Below, piece by piece: positions 46,005 through 59,277 of a stretch of 64,000 bases of DNA (position 1 is the first letter of the stretch; every line of letters starts with the position of its first letter). The position numbers and the translations under genes are program-made. This DNA is from Candidatus Hebobacterum abditum (GTDB lineage: Bacteria > Armatimonadota > Hebobacteria > Hebobacterales > Hebobacteraceae): NCBI GenBank assembly GCA_029821875.1, contig JALGXW010000008.1, positions 44,713 to 108,712 on the forward strand. The letters are read 5' to 3'. The notes beneath the pieces were generated by a model that saw nothing but the letters and a program-made list of their open reading frames with translations, had not been told where the DNA came from and ran no database searches.

Positions 46005-47228
46005 ATGACCCTGCAGTTCCTGACAATACTCGCCGCGGCGGGCTGCCTCGGCATGCTGGCTCTAACGCACAACGCGGCCGCGGAGTACTTCATGTTCTCC
46101 GTGTTGGTGGCCGTGCTGCTGGTGAGCTATGCGAGCTCGCGGCTGTCCACCCGCGCCCTCAGGCTGCGCCGCGAGGCGACCGATCGCGTGTTCGAGGACG
46201 AGGCCCTGCGGGTGACGCTCGACGTGACGAACCGGGGGCGCTTCCCTCGCTTCCTGCTCGACGTGAAGGATACGCTCCCGCAGTTTGTGGACTCCGACGA
46301 CCGCCATGACTTCATGGTGCCCACCCTGTGGCCCGCGGAGCGCGTCAGCCTGACCTACAGCGCTCGGCCGCGCAAGCGCGGGGTCTACTCCTGGGACCCG
46401 CTACAAGTTTCGGCCTCCGACCCGTTCGGCATCTTCCAGCGCTTCGTGCCCTTCGAGGCCGGATGCGAGGCAGTCGTCTATCCGAGGCCGATCGACCTCA
46501 GCGGAAGCCTCGGCCAGGTCGGCGTCGAGGCCCGCGGCATCTCGACGGGCGAGCGCGCTCGCGGCTCGGAGTCGGGCCTCGACTTCTACGGCATACGTGA
46601 CTACCAGCCCGGCGACGAGCTGCGTCGCATCCACTGGCCGGCGACCGCGCACCATGGCCGGCTCACCGTGATCGAATTCGACCGCGGTGCCTCCGAGAAT
46701 GTTGCCGTCGTGCTCGACGCGAAGGCCGGCAGCGACTACGGCACGGGCCTCGACACGACGCTGGAGGTGGGTGTGCGCGCGGCGGCCTCCCTCATCCACT
46801 GGGCGCTCGCCAGCGAAGGCACCGGCTTCCTCGCCGTGTGCGATGCGGAGGGGCCGCGCTGGGTGGCCGTGGAGAGGATTCACCGGGAGTTCGAGGCCCT
46901 CGAAGTGCTGGCCCGGGTCCAGGCGGAGGGAACCATGCCCGCCTCCGCCCTGCTGGCGTGGGCCTCCCGACATCTCCAGCCAGACGCGAACGTGGTCCTC
47001 ATCACCGCCTCGCCCGACGAGGACCTGGCGGCGGCCGTCGAGCGCCTGCAGCGCCGGTACTTGAGAGTGGCTGTGCTCCTCATCGACGCCCACAGCTACG
47101 ACGCGAAGGTGCCGCCCGCCAGCCACTTGCAGCCGCGCCTCGAAGCGGCCGGCGCGGCCGTGATCCCCCTGCACAGGGGAAGCGATCTGAGACAGAGGTT
47201 GCAGCGTGTCCTCCTTCACGAGAGCTAG
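46005..47228 (+). CDS. DUF58 domain protein
   Basis: Encodes 407 residues. Two hydrophobic helices at the N-terminus (residues about 4-43) anchor a domain with beta repeats. The DUF58 core is at residues 185-235: GSESGLDFYGIRDYQPGDEL with RRIHWPATAHHGRLTVIEFD, followed by a von Willebrand-like region (NVAVVLDAKAGSDYGTGLDT). DUF58 proteins usually pair with a MoxR ATPase and a transglutaminase, here encoded immediately downstream with a 23-base overlap. No MoxR gene is in the window; lysA occupies the expected upstream place. Confidence 0.88.
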   Translation: MTLQFLTILAAAGCLGMLALTHNAAAEYFMFSVLVAVLLVSYASSRLSTRALRLRREATDRVFEDEALRVTLDVTNRGRFPRFLLDVKDTLPQFVDSDDRHDFMVPTLWPAERVSLTYSARPRKRGVYSWDPLQVSASDPFGIFQRFVPFEAGCEAVVYPRPIDLSGSLGQVGVEARGISTGERARGSESGLDFYGIRDYQPGDELRRIHWPATAHHGRLTVIEFDRGASENVAVVLDAKAGSDYGTGLDTTLEVGVRAAASLIHWALASEGTGFLAVCDAEGPRWVAVERIHREFEALEVLARVQAEGTMPASALLAWASRHLQPDANVVLITASPDEDLAAAVERLQRRYLRVAVLLIDAHSYDAKVPPASHLQPRLEAAGAAVIPLHRGSDLRQRLQRVLLHES

Positions 47229-49335
47229 GCCGACGGTCGAGCGCGAGGAGGCGTCGCTCTACGCCGCCACCGGCGTCGCTCTCTCGGCCGCGCTTCTCTG
47301 CGTCGGCTGGAGCAGCGGGAGCCCCCGGGTCGGCCTGTTGGGGGCGGCTCTGGTCGCGGTGGGCGTGGGGGCGAGTTGGCATCTGCGCCACTGGGACCGA
47401 AGCCGGCGGCTGCTGCTGGGAGTGCTGCTGGGATCGCTTGCCGGCGGATCGCTTCACGCGCTGATCACCTGGGAGATCGCGGCCGAGATCGGCCAGCTCT
47501 ACCAGACCATGGGCTACATCGGCCTCTCGATAGCGCTCCGCATGGCCGTGCTGCTGGTTGGGTTCTCGTTCGTGGTTCTCAACCGGGACATGCTGCCGTT
47601 CTGCCTGGTTCCCGCCATCTCCATGTTCGGGCTCACGGGCGGTCGAGGCTCAGCCATGGTGGTGTTCGCCTGCTTCCTGGTCTTTTTGCCGGCGGCCCTG
47701 GTGAGCGTCGGGCAGGCAATGACGCTGTCGGGCATGCCCGCCAACTGGCGGTCCGGAGAGTCTCCCAGCGAGATCAGCCGCTGGCGCCCTCGCCACTGGC
47801 TGATGCTGAGCATCCTCATCCTGGGCATCATGCTGCTTGGCACCGTCATCTACTTCCCGGCCGTCACCTACGGCACGCAGTACTACTGGCAGCTGACCAT
47901 GATGAGCTTCACCACCCCCGGGCTGGACAGGTTCGCGAGCCCACTGCGCCTGGCCGAACCTGTCCGCACCTACGCGGTGGGCCGCGGGCCGATAGCGCCG
48001 ACCGAACGGCCGCTGCTCAGCTTCGAGGGAGAGCCGGCCGAACTCTGGCGGGGCCAAGTGTACGACATCTACAGCGGCACCGCTTGGCGGTCCTCCGACG
48101 AACTGCCTCTGCCGCCCCGGATGGTGGAGGGGACCATGAGCGTGCAGGGGCGCTTCCCGCCCACCTCCGAAGAGGGGCTGGCCCGCCACAGCGTCCGGGC
48201 CGAAGAGGACATCGGGCTCGTGCTCTACAGCCCGGGGCAGCTCCAGGAGGCGGTCCTGCCGGTGGATCTCGCGCAGCAGCTGCGCGGGCGCATCTCGGTG
48301 GACAAGTTCGGGTGCGTAGCCGCCCCGGATGCTACCCTTGCCAGGGGCACCACGTATGAACTCGTGTCCGACCCCGGCGCCATCACCCGGGCTCTGGGGC
48401 GCGTGCGCGGCGACCTGGGGGCGGGGCCTCTGCAGGACCTCGACGAGACCTACATTCGCATCCCCCTCAGCGCCCGCCGCGCCGCTACGCTCGCCCGGCG
48501 TGTGACCGCCGACGCCGAGACCCAGCAGGAGAGACTGCAGGCCCTCGTCTCCCACCTGCAAGAGAGCTATGCCTACACACTGAGCCCCCCGGCCACGCCC
48601 TTGGGCGAGGACGCAGTGGACTACTTCCTATTCCGCTCCCGGCGCGGCTACTGCGATCTGTTCGCCAGCGCGCTCGCGATCATGGGCCGCGCTGTCGGCA
48701 TCCCCACCAGGTTCGTAACCGGATTCGCGGGAGGTCAGTACGACCCCGAGAGCGGCCGCTACCTCCTGCGGGAGTCGGACGCGCACGCCTGGGTGGAGGC
48801 CTACGTGGAGGGCCGCGGCTGGGTCAGCGTGGACCCGGCGCCGGGCGGCGACGTCCCTCCGATCCCGCCCCTGCAGAGGGCCCTCCTCTCCCTGCGCTTC
48901 TTCGTCCACGACCACCCCGTGGCGGCCGGGGCCCTGCTCGCCGCGGTCGCGGGGGCGCTCCTCGTCATGCTCGTCCTGCTGCGGCGCGCCCGGGGGGAGG
49001 CCTCCCTGCTCTCCCCGGACCGGAACGACCCTCGCAGCATCGTGCTCCGCGCCTATGCCCGACTCGCCCGGATGCTGAGTCGGACCGGCCGGCCGCGCCA
49101 GGCCTCCCAGACGCCCTTCGAGTACCTGAGCGCGCTGGAGGCGGGCGGCGTGTGGCGCTCGAGGCCGGTGTCGCCGCTATCGGCCGACGCGCTGGCGCCT
49201 ATCCGCTCGCTCACGGAGGTGTTCCTGCTGGCCCGATATGGATCGCGCCCCGTGGCGGCGGAGACGGCCGACACGGCCCTTCACCATCTGACGGAGGCGC
49301 GGGCCGCGCTGGCGAGGCCGCAGCCGAGGCCCTGA
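47206..49335 (+). CDS. TgpA-like membrane-anchored transglutaminase
   Basis: Encodes 709 residues from a GTG that overlaps the DUF58 gene. The N-terminal part has about six hydrophobic helices; then comes an extracytosolic transglutaminase core with the catalytic triad: RGYCDLFASALAIMGRAVG (Cys), ESDAHAWVEAYVEGRGWVS (His) and VDPAPGG (Asp). A final helix (residues about 570-595) and a short C-terminal DUF4129-like tail (QTPFEYLSALEAG, FLLARYG) complete it. It probably cross-links or cleaves envelope proteins. The DUF58 plus TgpA pair is a common operon. Confidence 0.9.
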   Translation: MSSFTRARPTVEREEASLYAATGVALSAALLCVGWSSGSPRVGLLGAALVAVGVGASWHLRHWDRSRRLLLGVLLGSLAGGSLHALITWEIAAEIGQLYQTMGYIGLSIALRMAVLLVGFSFVVLNRDMLPFCLVPAISMFGLTGGRGSAMVVFACFLVFLPAALVSVGQAMTLSGMPANWRSGESPSEISRWRPRHWLMLSILILGIMLLGTVIYFPAVTYGTQYYWQLTMMSFTTPGLDRFASPLRLAEPVRTYAVGRGPIAPTERPLLSFEGEPAELWRGQVYDIYSGTAWRSSDELPLPPRMVEGTMSVQGRFPPTSEEGLARHSVRAEEDIGLVLYSPGQLQEAVLPVDLAQQLRGRISVDKFGCVAAPDATLARGTTYELVSDPGAITRALGRVRGDLGAGPLQDLDETYIRIPLSARRAATLARRVTADAETQQERLQALVSHLQESYAYTLSPPATPLGEDAVDYFLFRSRRGYCDLFASALAIMGRAVGIPTRFVTGFAGGQYDPESGRYLLRESDAHAWVEAYVEGRGWVSVDPAPGGDVPPIPPLQRALLSLRFFVHDHPVAAGALLAAVAGALLVMLVLLRRARGEASLLSPDRNDPRSIVLRAYARLARMLSRTGRPRQASQTPFEYLSALEAGGVWRSRPVSPLSADALAPIRSLTEVFLLARYGSRPVAAETADTALHHLTEARAALARPQPRP

Positions 49336-49365
49336 CCCGCCCCCGGCCCCCGACGGGCCCGGCCC

Positions 49366-49404
49366 GGCGCAAAGAGAAAGCCCCCGCGCAGGGGCGCGGG
49401 GGCT
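49366..49404 (-). terminator. Terminator of the rpoBC operon
   Basis: On the reverse strand AGCCCCCGCGC/GCGCGGGGGCT (11 bp, loop of four) lies about 36 bases after the rpoC stop and is followed by TTTCTCTTT. It also faces the end of the transglutaminase gene. Confidence 0.8.
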
Positions 49405-49439
49405 GGAATTCCCGACGACGCGACGTCGAGATGGTCGCT

Positions 49440-52400
49440 TCAGATGGCCGCTTCGTCCTCGTCGCCTGACTTCTTGTCCTCCTCGGCCTCGTCTTGAGAG
49501 GGGAGCCTGACGTCGGCCAGATCCCGGATGAGCTCCTCCTCCGGCCCCGCCACCTCGGTGTCGCCAAAGGCGGAGCGAAGCAGCTCGGCCTCTCGATCGG
49601 GGGCCGCGTAGAGGGCCGCCTCTGCCGGAGGCCCGTGCACTCGGAGGTTGCGATAGCCCTCCATGCCGGTGCCGGCCGGGATGAGTCGGCCGATGATCAC
49701 GTTCTCCTTGAGCCCGATCAGGTTGTCCACCTTACCCTGGATGGCGGCCTCGGTGAGCACCCGCGTCGTCTTCTGGAAGGAGGCCGCCGAGAGCCAGCTA
49801 TCCGTGGCCAAGGAGGCCTCGGTGATGCCGAGCATCACCCACTCCCCGGTGGCCGGGCGCCCCTTGCGCTCCTGGATCTCCTGGTTGACTCGATCGAAGT
49901 AGAACCGATCGTAGATCTTCCCCGGCAGGAGCACGGTGTCGCCGGGGTCCAGGACGCGGCGCTTGCGCAGCATCTGTCGAACGATGACCTCGATGTGTTT
50001 GTCGTTGATGTCCACACCGTGCGAGCGATAGACGGCCTGGATCTCGCGCACCAGGTAGTCCTGCACCGCCCGCACTCCCTGCATCTGGAGCACCTTCTGC
50101 GGATCGAGCGGCCCCTCTGTCAGGGCGTCGCCGGCCAGCACCTGGTCTCCCTCCCTGACCGGCAGCAGGCCGCGGTAGGGCACCAGATGGCGGCGCTCGA
50201 TATTGACGCGCTTCACCTTCGACTGGATCAGCGTGGCCAGCAGGGCCGGGGTGAGCTCCTCGTTCGCCTTCACCAGCACCTTCTTGCCCTTGCCGACCAC
50301 GTCCGCGGCGACGACCTCTCCGTAGAGCCGCTCCGGATGGTCCGGATCGACTTCCTGCTCGGAGTGGATGATGACCCACTTCACGCCCGGCGTCTCGATG
50401 CGAGCCACCACACCGTCGGCCTCCGACACGATCGCCTGTCCCTTGGGGCGTCGCGCCTCGAACAGCTCGACCACTCGCAGCAGGCCTTTGACCTGCTCCT
50501 CCATTACGCGGACGAGCTGCTGGATGACCCGCTTCTGGTCCGGATCGAGACTGACGCCGCTGCGCCTGCTCCGGGGCCGCTCGGTCTTCTTCTTCCGCGT
50601 GGTGCGGCGCTTCTTCTTTGTACGAGCCGCTTCCTCGCGGGGGTTGAGCCGGACGATCCCTGCCTTGACGTCGCCCCAAAGCTGCTTGAGCGTGTCCTTC
50701 TTCTTTTCCTTGACCTGGGCAACGCCGGTCAGATATTGCCCTGCCACGCCGCCGGTGTGGAAGGTGCGCATGGTGAGCTGTGTGCCGGGCTCGCCGATGG
50801 ACTGAGCCGCGATGATGCCGACGGCCTCGCCGACCTCTACCTGGTCGTTGGTGGCGAAATCGCGGCCGTAGCACAGGGCGCAGATGCCCTGCGAGAGCTC
50901 GCACGACAGCGCCGAGCGCACCATCACCTGCCCCTGGGCCAGGCCGCCCTTGTCCCGCAGCTCCTGGGACAGCTTCCGCAGCTTGGCCGCGTGCGTGCCT
51001 CGCACGATCCTATCGCGCTGAACAATGACCTCTCTCGTGAATGGATTGGCGAGATCGCTGCTGGCCGGCTCCCCTTCCTGCAGCGTGCGGACGCTGCGAT
51101 GGAAGGCCTCGATCTCCTCCGCGGCCAGCCTGATGGCCGTCAGGGAGGGCACCACCTCGTGGGTCGCGAACTCCGCATCGCAGTCATCGCAGATCTTGAT
51201 GAGCTCGAGGGCGCCCTCGCACCCCTCCTGCCCGCACGTGCTCTCCTCCAGAAGCTGCGTCGGCGGCACGTGCGCGATCGGCTCCGCGCCCAGCTCCACG
51301 CCGAACTCTTCCTCCTCGATCTCGATCGCCTCGGCCTCTTCCTCGGCCCCCTCCTCGCCCTCCTCCGGCTCGCCGTCTCCGCTGTCATCGGCCTCCACGG
51401 CAAGCTTGGGAACATCCTGATCCTGGTCCGCCTGCGAGAAGACGGCCGCCAGCCCCTCCGCCAACTCCTCCTCCTCCGGGAGGAGGCTCTGGAAGAGATA
51501 GCGCTCCGCGACTTCATCCTCGCTCTCTATCGCGCCGCACGACTGGCAGCGATAGTGGTTCCCCAAGTCGCCGTCGCACTCGGGGCAGGGCTGGTCCGTC
51601 TGCTCGCCTATCTCCTGCCCGGCCTTCAGGATGACGGCATCGGTGCGGGGGTCGATGACATCCTGTGGCGCGATGCGGCCGTCGATGCGGCGCTCCAGGG
51701 ACTCGATCTCCTCCGCGCCGTCGCGGATGGCGGCCACCCAGATGCCGTTGGCCGTCCCGCAGTCATCCTCGCGGACGATCACGTCCTGCGCGACGTCGAC
51801 CAACCGCCGGGTCAGGTAGCCGGCGTCGGCCGTCCGCAGGGCCGTATCGGCCAGGCCCTTGCGGGCCCCGTGCGTGGACACGAAGTACTCCAGCACGCTC
51901 AGGCCTTCGTGGAAGTTGGACTTGATCGGCAGGTCCTCGATGAACCGCCCGAACGGGTCCGACATGAGGCCCCGCATCCCGGCGATCTGCGTGATCTGCT
52001 GCGGCGTTCCCCGAGCGCCCGAGTTCGCCATCATGTAGATCGGGTTGAACGGGTCGATGTTCTCCAGGATCGCCCGGGACACCGATCCCGACGCCTGGTT
52101 CCACAGCCGGCACACCTTGTCGGACCGCTCGCCGGCGCTGATGAGACCCCGAGCGAAGTCCTGGTTCGTCTTCTGGACCTCCATCTCGGTCTTGGCGATG
52201 ATCTCCTCTCGGTGGGCCCTCGGCACGTCCATATCAGTCATGGAGATGGTGATGCCCGCGGTGGTGGCGAAGCCGAACCCCAGATCCTTCATGTCGTCCA
52301 CCAGTTGGACCGTGCGGGCGGTGCCGTAGTGGCGGTAGCACCGCCGCACGAGTCGACTCAGCTCGCGCTCGTCCACGACGCGGCTGATGTATCGCAGCTT

Positions 52401-54398
52401 CGGCGGCAGCACCTCGTTGAAGACGATGCGCCCCACCGTCGTGTCCATGAGCGCGCCGTCCACGCGAACCTTGATGTCCGCGTGCAGGTCCACCTTGCCC
52501 ATCTCGTAGGCCAGCCGCGCTTCCGTCGCGTTCGCAAACTGCTTCTGGGACCCGAGCGCACCCTCCCGCTTCTGCGTCAGGTAGTAGCACCCGAGGATGA
52601 TGTCGCGGGTGGGGGTCACCATCGGCCTTCCGTCGGCCGGGGAGAAGAGGTTCTCCGTCGACATCATCAGAATGCGGGCCTCCGCCTGCGCGGCCGTCGA
52701 CAGCGGCACGTGAGCGGCCATCTGGTCGCCGTCGAAGTCCGCGTTGAACGGCAGACAGACGAGCGGGTGGATCTGGATCGCCTTGCCGTCCACCAGCACC
52801 GGCTCGAAGGCCTGGATGCCCAGCCGGTGGAGCGTCGGCGCTCGGTTCAGCAGGATCGGATGATCGCGGATCACCTCTTCCAGCGCGTCCCACACCTCGG
52901 AGCGCATCCGGTCCACCATCTTCTTCGCCGTCTTCACATTGGTGGTGAAGCCTCGCTCCACCAGTCGCTTCATCACGAACGGCTTGAAGAGCTCGAGCGC
53001 CATCTCCTTGGGCAGCCCGCACTGGTGCAGCTTCAGGTGCGGGTTGACCACGATCACCGACCGCCCCGAGTAGTCCACACGCTTGCCGAGCAAGTTCTTC
53101 CTGAACCGCCCTTCCTTGCCCTTGAGCAGATCGGAGAGCGACTTCAGCGGGCGGTTGTTGGAGCCCGTGACGGGGCGGCTGCGCCGGCCGTTGTCGATCA
53201 GCGCGTCGACCGCCTCTTGCAGCAGGCGCTTCTCGTGATTGATGATGGACTCGGGCGCGTGGAGCGACTTGATCTTCTTCAGTCGGTTGTTGCGGTTGAT
53301 GATCCGCCGGTAGAGGTCGTTCAGATCGCTGGTGGCGAACCGCCCACCGTCCAACTGCACCATCGGCCGCAGCTCCGGCGGGATCACCGGAACCACGTCC
53401 AGTATCATCCACTCCGGCCGGTTCTTCGACTTGCGGAAGGCCTCTGCCACCTCCAGGCGCTTGATGGCTCGCGCCCGCTTGGGGCCGGTGGTCTCCCGGA
53501 TCTCCTGGCGCAGCTCGCGGCACATCTCCTCCAGGTCGATCTCGTTGAGAAGATCGTGCACCGCGCTCGCGCCGAGGTCGGCGGAGAACAGCTCCTCGTA
53601 ACTGCGGCCGTGCGCTTCGACCAGCCCGTCGACGACCCGCCTGATGGCGCGGTACTCCGACTCGGTGATGAGCTGCTTCGTGGTGAGGCCGGGGTCGGCG
53701 TCGAGCTTCGCTCCCAGCAGGAGCTTCATCCCCATCTCCAGCTCGGCCTGCTGCTCCTGCGTCAGCCGCTCCTCGTCCCGGATGCCGGCGTCGGCGGCCT
53801 CGGCGATGTCGCCGGCCTCGAGCTCCTCCTCCAGCTCTCCGGCCTCCAGCTTGGCGAGCTTCTCGTCCCGCTCGGCCTTGATCTCTTCGATTCGCTGCTC
53901 TGCCTCCTCCGCCACCTTCCCCCGTCGCTTCTCCGCGACGGTCTGGATCCGCTCGACGCTCTTGGCGAGCAACTCGTAGTCCACGTGGGTCACGATGTAA
54001 GAGGCGAAGTAGATGACCTTCTCCAGCGGCCGCGGCGAGATGTTCAGCAGCAGGCTCATCGGACTCGGCACGCCCTTGAGATACCAGATGTGGCTGACGG
54101 GAGCGGAAAGCTCGATGTGCCCCATCCGCTCGCGACGGACCTTCGACCGCGTCACCTCCACTCCGCAGCGGTCGCACGTGATCCCGCGGAACTTGATCTT
54201 CCGGTACTTGCCGCAGTGACACTCCCAGTCGCGGCCCGGGCCGAAGATGCGCTCGCAGAACAGCCCGTCCGGCTCCGGCTTGAAGGTCCGGTAGTTGATG
54301 GTTTCCGGCTTCTTAACCTCGCCCTTGGACCAGCGCCGGATCTCCTCCGACGAGGCCAGCCCAAGCCTCAGCTGATCGAATCTGGTTGTGTCTACCAT
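49440..54398 (-). CDS. rpoC: RNA polymerase beta' subunit
   Basis: Encodes 1652 residues, longer than the roughly 1200-1400 usual. Zinc ribbon 1 ([20 protein letters not shown], residues about 60-80), the catalytic NADFDGDQM (about 550), the bridge-helix region [20 protein letters not shown] and the trigger-loop start [13 protein letters not shown] are intact. Two unusual insertions: residues about 930-1085, between VREDDCGT and [15 protein letters not shown], carry two CxxC-type cysteine sets and a Glu-rich stretch; residues about 1220-1304, inside the trigger loop, hold a Lys/Arg-rich segment before [21 protein letters not shown] precedes the ATG. It forms the operon with rpoB. Confidence 0.97.
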   Translation of the reverse strand: MVDTTRFDQLRLGLASSEEIRRWSKGEVKKPETINYRTFKPEPDGLFCERIFGPGRDWECHCGKYRKIKFRGITCDRCGVEVTRSKVRRERMGHIELSAPVSHIWYLKGVPSPMSLLLNISPRPLEKVIYFASYIVTHVDYELLAKSVERIQTVAEKRRGKVAEEAEQRIEEIKAERDEKLAKLEAGELEEELEAGDIAEAADAGIRDEERLTQEQQAELEMGMKLLLGAKLDADPGLTTKQLITESEYRAIRRVVDGLVEAHGRSYEELFSADLGASAVHDLLNEIDLEEMCRELRQEIRETTGPKRARAIKRLEVAEAFRKSKNRPEWMILDVVPVIPPELRPMVQLDGGRFATSDLNDLYRRIINRNNRLKKIKSLHAPESIINHEKRLLQEAVDALIDNGRRSRPVTGSNNRPLKSLSDLLKGKEGRFRKNLLGKRVDYSGRSVIVVNPHLKLHQCGLPKEMALELFKPFVMKRLVERGFTTNVKTAKKMVDRMRSEVWDALEEVIRDHPILLNRAPTLHRLGIQAFEPVLVDGKAIQIHPLVCLPFNADFDGDQMAAHVPLSTAAQAEARILMMSTENLFSPADGRPMVTPTRDIILGCYYLTQKREGALGSQKQFANATEARLAYEMGKVDLHADIKVRVDGALMDTTVGRIVFNEVLPPKLRYISRVVDERELSRLVRRCYRHYGTARTVQLVDDMKDLGFGFATTAGITISMTDMDVPRAHREEIIAKTEMEVQKTNQDFARGLISAGERSDKVCRLWNQASGSVSRAILENIDPFNPIYMMANSGARGTPQQITQIAGMRGLMSDPFGRFIEDLPIKSNFHEGLSVLEYFVSTHGARKGLADTALRTADAGYLTRRLVDVAQDVIVREDDCGTANGIWVAAIRDGAEEIESLERRIDGRIAPQDVIDPRTDAVILKAGQEIGEQTDQPCPECDGDLGNHYRCQSCGAIESEDEVAERYLFQSLLPEEEELAEGLAAVFSQADQDQDVPKLAVEADDSGDGEPEEGEEGAEEEAEAIEIEEEEFGVELGAEPIAHVPPTQLLEESTCGQEGCEGALELIKICDDCDAEFATHEVVPSLTAIRLAAEEIEAFHRSVRTLQEGEPASSDLANPFTREVIVQRDRIVRGTHAAKLRKLSQELRDKGGLAQGQVMVRSALSCELSQGICALCYGRDFATNDQVEVGEAVGIIAAQSIGEPGTQLTMRTFHTGGVAGQYLTGVAQVKEKKKDTLKQLWGDVKAGIVRLNPREEAARTKKKRRTTRKKKTERPRSRRSGVSLDPDQKRVIQQLVRVMEEQVKGLLRVVELFEARRPKGQAIVSEADGVVARIETPGVKWVIIHSEQEVDPDHPERLYGEVVAADVVGKGKKVLVKANEELTPALLATLIQSKVKRVNIERRHLVPYRGLLPVREGDQVLAGDALTEGPLDPQKVLQMQGVRAVQDYLVREIQAVYRSHGVDINDKHIEVIVRQMLRKRRVLDPGDTVLLPGKIYDRFYFDRVNQEIQERKGRPATGEWVMLGITEASLATDSWLSAASFQKTTRVLTEAAIQGKVDNLIGLKENVIIGRLIPAGTGMEGYRNLRVHGPPAEAALYAAPDREAELLRSAFGDTEVAGPEEELIRDLADVRLPSQDEAEEDKKSGDEDEAAI

Positions 54399-54514
54399 GT
54401 GCTCCCTGCTCCTTGGCTTCGCTCACCGCCTCCGCTGGCCGCCGCGGGGAGATCGCCACGCGACCTCCCCGGCACCCTCCGAAGGTCCATCATCCTCGCC
54501 CGCCTCCCGGCCTC

Positions 54515-58303
<3,789 letters not shown>

Positions 58304-58503
58304 CGTGTCTCCTTCCAGAGATGCTCTCCCCCCAGCCCACACGCGTCCTCAGCCGGCCCTTGCACCGCTGGCGTACCACACGGTAGCTGAGACCGGCTCA
58401 TGTTGGTCAGAAAACGAGAGGGTTACGCGGACGACGAGAAGGTTCGGTCACCTGTCCCCGGAGGTTGTCGGCATTCCCCTATGTCATGTCGGCACAAACA
58501 AAC

Positions 58504-58532
58504 AGTATATGCCCACTCTGGGGCAATGTCAA
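58504..58532 (-). promoter_or_regulatory. Strong promoter for rpoBC
   Basis: On the reverse strand TTGACA (58527-58532), 17 bases, TATACT (58504-58509): near consensus. Start expected near 58497. Confidence 0.8.
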
Positions 58533-58808
58533 CCCCTCCTGGCGGAATTCTTCCACACACTTCCCACACACTCCCAGAACACTCCCGCATGGCCCACAGG
58601 GTCCAGGAACGCCCCCCACGCCTCGGGAGGGCTCGCCCGGGAGCCGCCCCCGGCGGGCGCGCCCCGCAGGGCGCCCCTCCGCAGCCCGGCCTGCTCCCCC
58701 GAGCGGCCCCCGCGCGCTCTGGGGCGGAAACCGGCAGCGGCGGCCGACCCTCACCCCAGCCCTTCGAGAGGTACGGACCCGGCCTTTGCGCTTGCTTTGC
58801 CGACAACC
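58533..58808. other. Divergent intergenic region, GC-rich, no gene seen
   Basis: The segment between the two divergent promoters of rpoB and the Hfq-like gene. Apart from Pro/Arg-coding frames that look like compositional noise, I see no gene or RNA here. With the two leaders on either side it fills the 710 bases between 58304 and 59013. Confidence 0.5.
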
Positions 58809-58837
58809 TTGAGCAAAGCTCCGCCGTGTGGTATAAT
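58809..58837 (+). promoter_or_regulatory. Promoter for the Hfq-like gene
   Basis: TTGAGC (58809-58814), 17 bases, TATAAT (58832-58837), a perfect -10. The leader to the GTG at 59014 would be about 170 bases. Confidence 0.75.
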
Positions 58838-59013
58838 CGGTCCTGACAATCCATATGGCGAGGGCGGACCGTGTAGTGGGACCCGGCCGGGTGTGCGCCC
58901 CCTGCTACGGCGGCCGGACTCGTCTCGGCCAGCCAAGAGCCACTCGGACTCGCTGCCTCATCAATCCTTCATACTGAGGCGAGCAAGTCAGGCGCTCGCG
59001 AGGGAGGTTGGTC

Positions 59014-59277
59014 GTGACGGAGAAGCCGCTAGCTCCACCGACCCTGATCTATGATCACTCGTCAGATCCGGAGGATCAGCTCTGGGACAAGCTGCACGAG
59101 CGCTCTCAGCTGTCCGCGGAGTTGCGCGTCATCGTCCACCTCAAGTCCGGCAGCACGCTTGTCGGCCACCTCCGCTACTACAACAACTTCCACCTGACCG
59201 TAGCTGTGGGGGGACAGCTTCACGACGTCCTCTACCGGGACGTGGCCCATATCCTTCAGGCCTCCGAGCCCGTCTGA
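59014..59277 (+). CDS. Hfq-like (Sm-fold) protein candidate
   Basis: Encodes 87 residues from a GTG with GGGAGG six bases upstream. After a 20-residue acidic start, QLWDKLHERSQLSAELRVIV and the following HLKSGSTLVGHLRYYNNFHL, then [10 protein letters not shown], follow the Sm1/Sm2 layout of Hfq (helix, then L-x-x-G-x-x-L-x-G, then aromatic-F, then Y-K-H-A-I as YRDVAHI). The distinctive YKHA becomes YRDVA, and the proximal-site residues differ, so RNA binding may differ. No other domain is present. The 3' end overlaps the 3' end of lysS by 22 bases in convergent orientation. Hfq is not generally reported for Armatimonadota, so structure prediction is needed. Confidence 0.55.
   Translation: MTEKPLAPPTLIYDHSSDPEDQLWDKLHERSQLSAELRVIVHLKSGSTLVGHLRYYNNFHLTVAVGGQLHDVLYRDVAHILQASEPV

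Noticed and set aside
58400..58950. Several frames of 60-150 codons between rpoB and the Hfq-like gene
   Set aside because: They conflict with two near-consensus promoters and have low-complexity Pro/Arg/Gly content.
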